This document shows, piece by piece, positions 6,134 through 12,091 of a stretch of 12,091 bases of DNA. The first letter of the stretch is position 1. Each line of letters begins with the position of its first letter. The position numbers and the translations under genes are program-made. Source of the DNA: JBOHBN01 sp050698355 (GTDB taxonomy: Bacteria; Actinomycetota; Actinomycetes; Streptosporangiales; WHST01); NCBI GenBank assembly GCA_050698355.1, contig JBOHBN010000109.1, positions 1 through 12,091 on the forward strand, read 5' to 3'. The notes beneath the pieces were generated by a model, which saw only the letters and a program-made list of their open reading frames with translations, had not been told where the DNA came from and ran no database searches.

Positions 6134-7396
6134 GTGATTGACCCGAGACTGCTACGCGAGCAGCCCGAAGTGGTGCGTGCATCGCAGCGTGCCCGCGGCG
6201 CCGACGAGACCTGCGTCGACGCGCTGCTGGACGCCGACGAGGCGAGGCGCGCCGCCGTCGCGCGCTACGACACGTGGCGCGCCGACCAGAAGTCCACCGG
6301 CAAGCAGGTGTCCCGCGCCCAAGGCGAGGAGCGGGAATCGTTGCTGGCAAAGGCAAAGGACCTCGCGGCGCAGGTGAAGCAGGCCGAAGCGGAGCAGGGC
6401 GAGGCCGAGGAACGCTACCGGTCGCTGATGCTCGCCCTCGACAACGTCGTCGAGGAAGGCGCGCCCTCCGGCGGGGAAAACAACTTCACCGTACTCGAGG
6501 AGGTCGGGCACCGCCCCACGTTCGACTTCGAGCCACGCGACCACCTCGCGGTCGGTGAAGGCCTCGCCGCAATCGATATGGAGCGCGGCGCGAAGGTGTC
6601 CGGCGCGCGGTTCTACTTCCTCACCGGTGTCGGCGCGGAGCTGCAGCAGGCGTTGCTGTTCCTCGCTTTGCGTACGGCCGTCGACAACGGCTTCACACCG
6701 ATGATCCCGCCCGTGCTCGTGAAGCCGGAGGCGATGGAGGGCACCGGTTTCCTCGGCGAGCACGCAGACGAGGTGTACCGGTTGCCCGACGAGGACCTCT
6801 TCCTCGTCGGCACGTCCGAGGTACCGCTCGCCGCGTACCACGCCGACGAGATCCTCGACGGCCGCTCGTTCCCGCGCCGGTACATCGGCTGGTCGTCGTG
6901 CTTCCGCCGGGAGGCCGGGTCGTACGGCAAGGACACCCGCGGCATCCTGCGCGTGCACCAGTTCGACAAGGTCGAGATGTTCGTCTACTGCCGCCCGGAG
7001 GACGCGCACGACGAGCACCTACGGCTGCTGGGTTTCGAGCGCCAGATGCTGGCGAACGTCGAGGTGCCGTACCGCATCATCGACGTCGCAGCAGGTGACC
7101 TCGGCTCGTCGGCCGCGCGCAAGTACGACTGCGAGGCGTGGATGCCGTCGCAGCGCGCCTACCGCGAGGTCACCTCGACCTCGAACTGCACGCAGTTCCA
7201 GACCAGGCGCCTTGGCGTGCGCTACCGCGAGAGCGAGGGCAAGCCGGCGTACGCCGCCACGCTGAACGGCACCCTCGCGACGACCCGCTGGCTGGTCGCG
7301 ATCCTGGAGAACCACCAGCAGGCCGACGGCTCGGTCCGCGTGCCGCAGGCGCTCCGCCCGTACCTGGGCGGGCGCGAGGTGCTCAGGCCGGCCTGA
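6134..7396 (+). CDS. serS: Seryl-tRNA synthetase
   Basis: The 420-residue protein charges tRNA-Ser (and tRNA-Sec where present) with serine. The N-terminus MIDPRLLREQPEVVRASQ leads into the long antiparallel coiled coil (about 25-105, rich in E, K, A and Q) that grips the long variable arm of the tRNA. The class II catalytic core follows: a TSEVPLAA segment (about 6809-6832) that binds serine, motif 2 around CFRREAGSYGKDTRG (about 6899-6943), and motif 3 NGTLATTRWLVAILENHQQ (from 7265), which binds ATP. Length and motif order are normal. The start is GTG at 6134; the residues at this start match the family, and no in-frame start with a Shine-Dalgarno sequence lies nearby. A 14-bp palindrome, TCAGGCCGGCCTGA (7383-7396), covers the last codons and the stop. 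Confidence 0.97.
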   Translation: MIDPRLLREQPEVVRASQRARGADETCVDALLDADEARRAAVARYDTWRADQKSTGKQVSRAQGEERESLLAKAKDLAAQVKQAEAEQGEAEERYRSLMLALDNVVEEGAPSGGENNFTVLEEVGHRPTFDFEPRDHLAVGEGLAAIDMERGAKVSGARFYFLTGVGAELQQALLFLALRTAVDNGFTPMIPPVLVKPEAMEGTGFLGEHADEVYRLPDEDLFLVGTSEVPLAAYHADEILDGRSFPRRYIGWSSCFRREAGSYGKDTRGILRVHQFDKVEMFVYCRPEDAHDEHLRLLGFERQMLANVEVPYRIIDVAAGDLGSSAARKYDCEAWMPSQRAYREVTSTSNCTQFQTRRLGVRYRESEGKPAYAATLNGTLATTRWLVAILENHQQADGSVRVPQALRPYLGGREVLRPA

Positions 7397-7553
7397 CGTC
7401 GTCGGGGCGAGCCCCTGCGGTGATCGAGCGTGACCCGTCCGGTTGCGTAGCGTGCGCCTCGATGTGCGGTCCGCTGTGGCCGGTGGATACGGTGAAGTGC
7501 GCGTGGGGGCCCACAACGATGTGGCGTGCCCAGGCAGGCGGCGGGGTCCTCAT
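7383..7553 (-). CDS. Possible small His-rich protein antisense to the serS end (doubtful)
   Basis: From an ATG at 7553 the minus strand encodes about 56 residues, including HIVVGPHAHFTVSTGHSGPH and ending ITAGARPDDVRPA. Most third codon positions are G or C, as in real genes here, and histidines cluster in the middle. Against it: no clear Shine-Dalgarno sequence, a 14-nt overlap with the serS 3' end, and no family that I recognise. In DNA this rich in G and C such open frames arise often by chance. Confidence 0.15.
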   Translation of the reverse strand: MRTPPPAWARHIVVGPHAHFTVSTGHSGPHIEAHATQPDGSRSITAGARPDDVRPA

Positions 7554-7593
7554 CGGCCCTGGTGCCGCTCGAGTTGCCGGGTGGTAACGAGTT

Positions 7594-7625
7594 GGTGACG
7601 TTCTCACCGGAACTACCCGTACGGT
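7594..7625 (+). promoter_or_regulatory. Weak candidate promoter with overlapping inverted repeat, ABC operon
   Basis: GTGACG (7595-7600) shares TGAC with a -35 box, and TACGGT (7620-7625) fits TANNNT. The 19-nt spacer is longer than ideal. GGTGA-CGTTC-TCACC (7594-7608) is a perfect 5-bp inverted repeat over the -35 region and could be an operator. This is the best candidate in the gap but is not strong. Confidence 0.25.
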
Positions 7626-7647
7626 GTGCAACGCTGTCTACGGGGGG

Positions 7648-7702
7648 AGTTGCGGGTGACATGCTGTTGCAGGAAGCACCCGGAGTGCGTGCCCGCGCAA
7701 CT
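7648..7702 (+). promoter_or_regulatory. Possible structured 5' leader of the ABC transporter operon
   Basis: Folded by hand, AGTTGCG (7648-7654) pairs with CGCAACT (7696-7702) over 7 bp. Directly inside, GGTG (7655-7658) pairs with CACC (7677-7680), and this arm has a CTG/CAG tip (7664-7666 with 7670-7672). CGG (7681-7683) can pair with CCG (7693-7695). The three helices adjoin without gaps, like a three-way junction. The element ends 18 nt before the Shine-Dalgarno sequence. It matches no riboswitch class that I recognise, and the fold may be chance. Confidence 0.25.
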
Positions 7703-7731
7703 TGTCCGTTAGGTCGACGCGAGGAGGATAT

Positions 7732-8976
7732 GTGATCGAAGCTCGCGGCGTGACCAAGGTCTTCGGCGTCCCGGAACGCAAGGCCGTCGCCGGCCTGCAG
7801 TCCGATGCGGGTCGCGAAGCGCTTGCACGCGACGGCGGAGTGGTTGCCGTCGACGACGTGTCGTTCACCGCCGAGCGTGGTGAGCTGTTCGTCGTCATGG
7901 GGCTGTCCGGTTCGGGCAAGTCGACACTGATCCGGATGATCAACCGGTTGATCGAGCCCACCGCAGGTTCTGTGTTGTTCGAGGACAACGACATCCGGAA
8001 GATGAAAGACAGCAATCTGCGCAAGCTGCGCAACGAGCGCATGAGCATGGTCTTCCAGCACTTCGCGCTCTTCCCGCACCGGACGATCAGGGAGAACGTC
8101 GCGTACGGGCTGAAGACGCGAGGCGTGAGCCAGCGCGAGCGTTCGCGCAAGGCGGCTGACGCCCTCGAACACGTCGGTCTGGGCCACCGCATCGACGCCA
8201 TGCCCGACGAGCTGTCCGGCGGCCAGCAGCAGCGCGTGGGCCTCGCGCGAGCGCTGGCGACCGACGCCGACATCCTGCTGATGGACGAGCCGTTCAGCGC
8301 GCTCGACCCGTTGATCCGCCGGGACATGCAGAACCTCCTGATGGAGCTGCAGGGTGAGATCCGGCGGACGATCCTGTTCGTCACGCACGACCTCAACGAG
8401 GCGATGCGAATCGGCGACCGGATCATGGTGATGAAGGACGGCCGCATGGTGCAGCTCGGCACCGGGCCGGAGATCATCTCCAACCCGGCGACCGATTACG
8501 TCCGCGACTTCGTCTCCGACGTCGACCGCACCAGGGTGCTCACCGCCAACGCAATCATGCGCGAGCCGCTGCTCGTCGCGTCGATCACCGACTCGGCCAC
8601 CCAGGTGCTCGACAAGCTCGAGTCCGCGGGTGCCACCGGCATCTACGTGCTCGACCAGGATCGGCACGTCCTGGGTATCGCCCGTCGCGAGCAGCTGATG
8701 CGCGCGTCATCCTCGGGCGACGACATCCGCACGGCGCTGATGCACGACTTCGAGGCCGTGGCCGAGGCACGCACCTTGATCGAGTTCGCCCATCTCAGCG
8801 GCGAGCAGCCCGATCCGCTGGCCGTCGTCGACGAGGACGGCAGGCTCGTCGGTGTGGTTCCGGAGCAGGCGATCCTGTCCGCGATCAGATCCGACCCCGG
8901 CATCGATAATGGCGCGGAACCGGACCACAGCTCGGCCGTCACTCAGCAACCGGAGAAGGTGACCGGCAGTGCCTGA
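7732..8976 (+). CDS. Glycine betaine/proline-type ABC transporter, ATP-binding subunit with CBS domains
   Basis: The 414-residue protein is of the ProV/OpuAA/GbuA type, which powers uptake of quaternary-amine osmoprotectants. It shows Walker A GLSGSGKST (57-65), Q-loop Q109 in VFQHFALFPH, signature LSGGQQQR (161-168), Walker B ILLMDEPFSALDP (181-193) and the H-loop histidine H219. The insert before the Walker A motif (about residues 11-40) is normal for this family. Two CBS repeats follow (about 275-325 and 335-387). In OpuA they sense ionic strength or c-di-AMP; which one applies here is unknown. The start is GTG at 7732 (MIEARGVTKVFG), preceded by GAGGAGGA (7721-7728). Its stop overlaps the permease start by 8 bp. 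Substrate specificity cannot be set from this subunit alone. Confidence 0.94.
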   Translation: MIEARGVTKVFGVPERKAVAGLQSDAGREALARDGGVVAVDDVSFTAERGELFVVMGLSGSGKSTLIRMINRLIEPTAGSVLFEDNDIRKMKDSNLRKLRNERMSMVFQHFALFPHRTIRENVAYGLKTRGVSQRERSRKAADALEHVGLGHRIDAMPDELSGGQQQRVGLARALATDADILLMDEPFSALDPLIRRDMQNLLMELQGEIRRTILFVTHDLNEAMRIGDRIMVMKDGRMVQLGTGPEIISNPATDYVRDFVSDVDRTRVLTANAIMREPLLVASITDSATQVLDKLESAGATGIYVLDQDRHVLGIARREQLMRASSSGDDIRTALMHDFEAVAEARTLIEFAHLSGEQPDPLAVVDEDGRLVGVVPEQAILSAIRSDPGIDNGAEPDHSSAVTQQPEKVTGSA

Positions 8977-9940
8977 GCTTCCCTCCATACCGCTCGGCAG
9001 CTGGATCGCCGACATCATCAACTGGTTGACCGACAACGTTGCCGCGCTGTTCGACGGGATCCACGCGATCCTGGAATTCCTCGGCAACATCGTCTACTAC
9101 GTGCTCACGCTGCCGCATCCGTACCTGCTGACCGCGATCCTCGCGGCGATCGCGCTCGTGGTGAAGCGCAAGCCGGGCCTGCCGATCTTCACGATCATCG
9201 CGTTCCTGCTGATCGACAGCATGGGTTACTGGGAGCGGGCGATGCAGACGCTTGCCCTCGTCATCGTGGCGACGGTCATCGCGGTCGCGATCGGGGTTCC
9301 TGTCGGCATCTGGGCGGCCAAGTCCGGTCGCGCGAGCGTCATCGTGCGACCGGTCCTGGACTTCATGCAGACGCTGCCGGTGTTCGTGTACCTGCTACCG
9401 GCGGTGTTCTTCTTCGGCATCGGCGTGGCGCCCGGCATCGTCGCCACGATCATCTTCGCGATCCCGCCCGGCGTGCGGCTCACCGAGCTGGGTATTCGCC
9501 AGGTCGACCGTGAGGTCGTCGAGGCCGCGCACGCGTTCGGCTCCAAGCCGAGCCAGATCCTGCGCGAGGTGCAGATCCCGCTCGCGATGCCGTCGATCAT
9601 GGCCGGCGTCAACCAGGTGATCATGCTCGCGCTGTCCATGGTCGTCGTGGCGGCGCTCGTCGGCGCACCGGGCCTGGGCATCCCCGTTGTCGCGGGCATG
9701 CAGTCGCTCAACATCGCTCAGGGCTTCGAGGGCGGCATCTCGGTTGTCATCCTGGCGATCTACCTGGACCGGTTGACCGGCGGGCTGGCCGACCTCGCGC
9801 AGCGCCGGGGCAGGAAGCGGTCGAAGGCGCCGCGCTCCCCCGGGGATACCGCGGACGAGGAGCGAGAAATGGCGTCGGCGATGGAGGAAGGCAAGCGTGG
9901 CCGCGCCGCAAGTGGCGCGGTCATGGGGGGAGGCGGCTGA
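8969..9940 (+). CDS. Glycine betaine/proline-type ABC transporter, permease subunit
   Basis: This 323-residue membrane protein is of the ProW/OpuAB type. An N-terminal region (1-45) leads into hydrophobic segments near 50-66, 72-84, 93-118, 132-152, 154-168, 211-233 and 250-266. The cytoplasmic EAA loop that docks on the ATPase lies at about 185-210 (VEAAHAFGSKPSQILREV within it). The charged C-terminal tail (about 278-323, many R, K, E, ending GGGG) is longer than the transport core requires and is probably disordered. The start is GTG at 8969, with GGAGAAGGTG (8952-8961) upstream, inside the end of the ATPase gene, so translation is coupled. It forms the membrane channel of the importer. 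Confidence 0.94.
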   Translation: MPELPSIPLGSWIADIINWLTDNVAALFDGIHAILEFLGNIVYYVLTLPHPYLLTAILAAIALVVKRKPGLPIFTIIAFLLIDSMGYWERAMQTLALVIVATVIAVAIGVPVGIWAAKSGRASVIVRPVLDFMQTLPVFVYLLPAVFFFGIGVAPGIVATIIFAIPPGVRLTELGIRQVDREVVEAAHAFGSKPSQILREVQIPLAMPSIMAGVNQVIMLALSMVVVAALVGAPGLGIPVVAGMQSLNIAQGFEGGISVVILAIYLDRLTGGLADLAQRRGRKRSKAPRSPGDTADEEREMASAMEEGKRGRAASGAVMGGGG

Positions 9941-10010
9941 TCCTCCGGCTGAACCGCCGGGCCGTGCTGCACGAATACCTATGAAGAGTCGAAGGCGAGG
10001 AGAGTCGAAA

Positions 10011-10925
10011 GTGCGAACCAAGAGAATGCGACGGGCCTTCGCGGCTGTCGCGATCGCGGGTGCGATGTCACTCGCCATGGGGGCGTGTGGCGGGGGTGGC
10101 AACTCCGGCAGTCTCAGCGGCGGTGGCGGCGGTTCGAAGAACGTCACCATCGGTTACATCCCGTGGGACGAGGACCTCGCCGTCACCGAGGTGTGGAAGC
10201 AGATCCTGGAGAAGAAGGGTTACACGGTCGACACCAAGCAGCTCGACGCTGGACCTCTGTTCAATGGTGTTGCCACCGGTGACCTGGACGCCTTCTTCGA
10301 CGTCTGGCTGCCGAACACCCACAAGAAGTACTGGGAAAAGTACGGCGACCAGGTCAACGACGTCGGCGTCTGGTTCCAGCCGGCCGACCTCGGCCTCGCG
10401 GTGCCCGACTACGTCAAGGCGCAGTCTCTCAGCGACCTGAAGGGCAACGCGTCGAAGTTCAACGGTGAGATCACCGGCATCGAGGCGTCCGCCGGTGAGA
10501 TGGGTCTGTTGAAGGACAAGGTCGTACCGGCGTACGGGCTGAAGAAGGCCGGCTACAAGGTCGTGCCGAGCAGCACGCCGGCGATGCTGGCTGCACTCGA
10601 CAAGGCGATCGGTGCGAAGAAGCCGATCGTCGTGACGCTGTGGCACCCGCACTGGGCATTCTCCAAGTACAACATCAGGTACCTGAAGGACCCGAAGAAC
10701 GCGTGGGGCAAGCCGGACAAGCTGCACACGATCACCTCGAAGGACTTCGCTTCGAGCAACAAGAAGGTCGAGGGCTGGTTCGAGAACTTCAAGATGACCC
10801 CGGATCAGCTGCAGTCGCTGGAAAGCATGCGCACCGATGCTGGCAAGAGCGAGGACGCTCAGGCCAAGGCGACGACCAAGTGGATGAGTCAGAACAAGGA
10901 TGTGTGGCAGGCCTGGCTCAAGTAG
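10011..10925 (+). CDS. Glycine betaine-type ABC transporter, substrate-binding lipoprotein
   Basis: The 304-residue protein has a basic N-terminus (MRTKRMRR), a hydrophobic stretch (9-22) and C26 in AMGAC, a probable lipid attachment site. The lipobox is not ideal because position -3 is methionine. A Gly/Ser-rich linker (27-42) leads to an OpuAC-type binding domain (44-304): VTIGYIPWDED (45-55), DAFFDVWLPNTH (93-104) and VVTLWHPHWAF (207-217). W52, W99, W211 and W215 are candidates for the aromatic cage that holds a trimethylammonium group. The domain is rich in lysine, as in related proteins. The GTG at 10011 is chosen because GAGGAG (9997-10002) lies 8 nt upstream and a signal sequence follows at once; an in-frame upstream extension would bury the signal. 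It lies 70 bp after the permease and ends the operon. Confidence 0.94.
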   Translation: MRTKRMRRAFAAVAIAGAMSLAMGACGGGGNSGSLSGGGGGSKNVTIGYIPWDEDLAVTEVWKQILEKKGYTVDTKQLDAGPLFNGVATGDLDAFFDVWLPNTHKKYWEKYGDQVNDVGVWFQPADLGLAVPDYVKAQSLSDLKGNASKFNGEITGIEASAGEMGLLKDKVVPAYGLKKAGYKVVPSSTPAMLAALDKAIGAKKPIVVTLWHPHWAFSKYNIRYLKDPKNAWGKPDKLHTITSKDFASSNKKVEGWFENFKMTPDQLQSLESMRTDAGKSEDAQAKATTKWMSQNKDVWQAWLK

Positions 10926-10949
10926 AGCCGGCCACACCGTCTGTTCGTC

Positions 10950-10983
10950 GCGATGCCCCCGTCCGTTCGGGCGGGGGCATCGC
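10950..10983 (+). terminator. Strong hairpin terminator of the ABC operon
   Basis: GCGATGCCCCCGTCC (10950-10964) pairs with GGGCGGGGGCATCGC (10969-10983) around a GTTC loop. This is a 15-bp stem with a single G-T wobble, beginning 25 nt after the stop of the binding-protein gene. There is no T tract, which is common for actinobacterial terminators. Confidence 0.85.
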
Positions 10984-10998
10984 CATGTCCGCTATCCG

Positions 10999-11050
10999 GT
11001 GATCATGAAAGATGTTCGCTGCTATACCTACGACCATCTTTCATGATCAC
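10999..11050. repeat. 52-bp palindromic element, probable bidirectional terminator
   Basis: GTGATCATGAAAGATG (10999-11014) and CATCTTTCATGATCAC (11035-11050) are perfect 16-bp inverted arms. The 20-nt centre (11015-11034) is itself a damaged palindrome, matching at 6 of 10 pairs, so 22 of 26 pairs match across the whole element. It lies between the converging binding-protein gene and the last gene, 16 nt after the first hairpin. Its right arm contains the TGA stop of the minus-strand gene (11049-11047). AT content is higher than its surroundings. It may act as a terminator, or be a small dispersed repeat. Confidence 0.75.
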
Positions 11051-12000
11051 GCGAAGGGGACGTTGATACGGGAACGCCCGGCCGAGAGCTCGGCGAGCCT
11101 GCGCAACGCCTCCCCCTCGGAGGTGTCGCCGTACACCACCGACGCGGTGAGCGGCGTGCCGAAGTACGCGGAGTTCATCATCTGGTCGCCTGCCGACCAC
11201 AGGTCGTTGAACCTGCCGACGCGGTCGTCGCGGGGGACGACGCAGAGCACCTTCTCCACCAGCCAGCGCTTTGTACGGATTTCCGCGATCAGCTCCCACG
11301 GGACGCGAACCGCCTTGACCGGCCACTTGCGCGCCCTGATCCACACCCCGTCGCGGTCGGCGGAGAGCAACGGCCCGCCGGATGCCTGGGTGTAGATCAC
11401 GAAGCTGCACAGCAGCGTGTACCCGAGCAGCGTGCCGACGAGGGTGAGCAGGGCCGCTGGCCAGCCTGTGCTGGCAAGGACCACGGTCGTGGGCACGACA
11501 ACGACGGCGAGCAGTCCGGTGACGAACAGCAGGATCCACCGGCTCACCCGCGGCCGGATCACCAGCGGGAGGTCGTCGGGCACCCGCTTGGCGGTCGGCA
11601 GCTCGGGCGCCTCGGTCTGGTAGCCGGGCGCCGGTGGTAGCTGCATCTTCGGCGGTGGTGGGTGCCCCGTGTTCTGAGCATCGGGCACCGGCACTGGCGG
11701 TGCGACGCGGCGCGGCGGTGGCGCGGGCCTCCAAGCCGCGGGCTGGACCCATCCGGGCGCACCCGGGGGCATCGGCCGGCCCGGCGGCACCGGTGGTGGG
11801 AGCGGTGGCCCGGCGTAGGGCGGCGGCGCCACGGGGCGCGGCGGTGCCGGGGCGTGTGGACGCGGGGGCGGCGCGTGCTCCGGCCACGCCGACGGCAGCT
11901 GCCCGTACCAGTCCGACGGCGGCGGCCCCTGGTCCGGGTGGTGCCGGTCCCCGTTGGGACGGTCCGGTGCCTGCCAGCCGCGGTCGCCTGGCTGGGTCAT
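11047..12000 (-). CDS. Proline-rich protein with two membrane segments and a possible PH-like domain (unknown function)
   Basis: I do not recognise a named family. The 317-residue protein has a long proline-rich N-terminal region (1-145, with PPP runs, many A, R and H), surely disordered and likely cytoplasmic. Two adjacent hydrophobic segments follow (about 155-177 and 181-204), forming a hairpin. The C-terminal soluble domain (205-317) begins LLSADRDGVWIRARKWPV and continues VPWELIAEIRTKRWLVEK. This strand-rich pattern resembles the small bacterial PH-like domains found after paired TM helices in actinobacteria (inference). The ATG at 12000 is chosen because GGGAG lies 6 nt upstream (minus strand). 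An in-frame TTG at 12045 is less likely. TGA lies inside the 52-bp palindrome. Its role is unknown; cell-envelope or membrane-scaffold functions would fit. Confidence 0.8.
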   Translation of the reverse strand: MTQPGDRGWQAPDRPNGDRHHPDQGPPPSDWYGQLPSAWPEHAPPPRPHAPAPPRPVAPPPYAGPPLPPPVPPGRPMPPGAPGWVQPAAWRPAPPPRRVAPPVPVPDAQNTGHPPPPKMQLPPAPGYQTEAPELPTAKRVPDDLPLVIRPRVSRWILLFVTGLLAVVVVPTTVVLASTGWPAALLTLVGTLLGYTLLCSFVIYTQASGGPLLSADRDGVWIRARKWPVKAVRVPWELIAEIRTKRWLVEKVLCVVPRDDRVGRFNDLWSAGDQMMNSAYFGTPLTASVVYGDTSEGEALRRLAELSAGRSRINVPFA

Positions 12001-12032
12001 GAGGCGCTCCCGGTCGGTACGGCTGTTCTCCT

Positions 12033-12091
12033 CGAACGTTAGCAAGGCGCGCGCTACGCCACACCGGGACGTTGCGTCCGAACGTTCGGAC
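12033..12091 (-). promoter_or_regulatory. Promoter region of the last gene with palindromic candidate operator
   Basis: On the minus strand TAACGT (12041-12036) fits a -10 box and would give a leader of about 29 nt that includes the Shine-Dalgarno sequence. The octamer CGAACGTT occurs at 12033-12040, over this -10, and again at 12079-12086 inside the perfect 16-bp palindrome GTCCGAACGTTCGGAC (12076-12091). GGAC-N5-GTCC (12067-12079) overlaps it. This arrangement looks like a regulator-binding region. The window ends here, so the palindrome may be longer or serve a gene beyond the edge. Confidence 0.35.

Larger units (their letters stand above)
7397..7731. other. Non-coding stretch of 335 bp between serS and the ABC operon
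   Basis: No well-supported gene lies here. Just after serS there is a short GGGG-CGAG-CCCC hairpin (7404-7415), too small to call a terminator with confidence. A weak promoter-like arrangement may exist: GTGACG (7595-7600), 19 nt, then TACGGT (7620-7625). An inverted repeat, GGTGA-N5-TCACC (7594-7608), overlaps its upstream part. A foldable leader (7648-7702) and a strong Shine-Dalgarno sequence, GAGGAGGA (7721-7728), lead into the ATPase gene. Confidence 0.5.

Noticed and set aside
7222..8667. Minus-strand open frame of 481 residues opposite the serS end and the ATPase gene
   Set aside because: The plus strand carries SerS motif 3 and all ABC ATPase motifs here; the minus frame has no recognisable domain and is a shadow of GC-rich codon bias.
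9897..10010. Earlier start for the substrate-binding protein
   Set aside because: It would overlap the permease end and place about 38 charged residues before the signal sequence. The GTG at 10011 has a good Shine-Dalgarno sequence.
12076..12091. SOS (LexA) box at the right edge
   Set aside because: CGAACGTTCG lacks the four-base spacer of the actinobacterial LexA site.
1..12091. CRISPR arrays, tRNA or rRNA genes, insertion sequences
   Set aside because: No regularly spaced direct repeats, no cloverleaf or rRNA sequence, and no transposase motif were seen on either strand.

Overview
The window is about 12 kb of very GC-rich DNA. Its gene content, codon use and leaderless gene starts point to an actinomycete (Actinomycetota). 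The genus cannot be settled from the sequence. Most of it is ordinary chromosomal backbone, with one gene (an HNH endonuclease) that looks like a later arrival.

Layout. Positions 2-1264 (+) hold the 3' part of a glycerol-3-phosphate dehydrogenase (glpD). A family 2 glycosyltransferase-like protein follows at once (1274-2017, +). Facing it is a lower-GC gene for an HNH endonuclease (2140-3045, -), and a perfect 20-bp palindrome lies in the gap between the two 3' ends. Next on the minus strand are larC (3158-4342) and larB (4339-5118), two enzymes of nickel-pincer nucleotide cofactor synthesis, coupled by an ATGA overlap. Divergent from larB are pheA (prephenate dehydratase, 5158-6099, +) and serS (seryl-tRNA synthetase, 6134-7396, +).

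A non-coding stretch of about 335 bp (7397-7731) precedes a complete glycine betaine/proline-type ABC importer on the plus strand: ATPase with CBS domains (7732-8976), permease (8969-9940) and lipoprotein binding protein (10011-10925). It ends at a strong 15-bp hairpin terminator. Right after it is a 52-bp imperfect palindrome that also contains the stop codon of the converging last gene (11047-12000, -), which encodes a proline-rich two-TM protein of unknown function.

How the genes relate. LarB and LarC make up a cofactor pathway, but no larE or larA is in the window. PheA (phenylalanine synthesis) and SerS are separate housekeeping functions. The ABC cassette is a self-contained osmoprotectant uptake operon. 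Four genes (the glycosyltransferase, larB, pheA, serS) have a TANNNT hexamer 6-7 nt before the start codon and no Shine-Dalgarno sequence, so they are probably leaderless. The ABC operon, the HNH gene and the last gene have clear Shine-Dalgarno sequences.

I found no clearly new multi-gene system. The items most worth following up are the HNH endonuclease with its undefined N-terminal module, the glycosyltransferase with an altered DXD motif, the mirror-image leaderless promoters of larB/pheA, the possible structured leader of the ABC operon, and the three palindromes.
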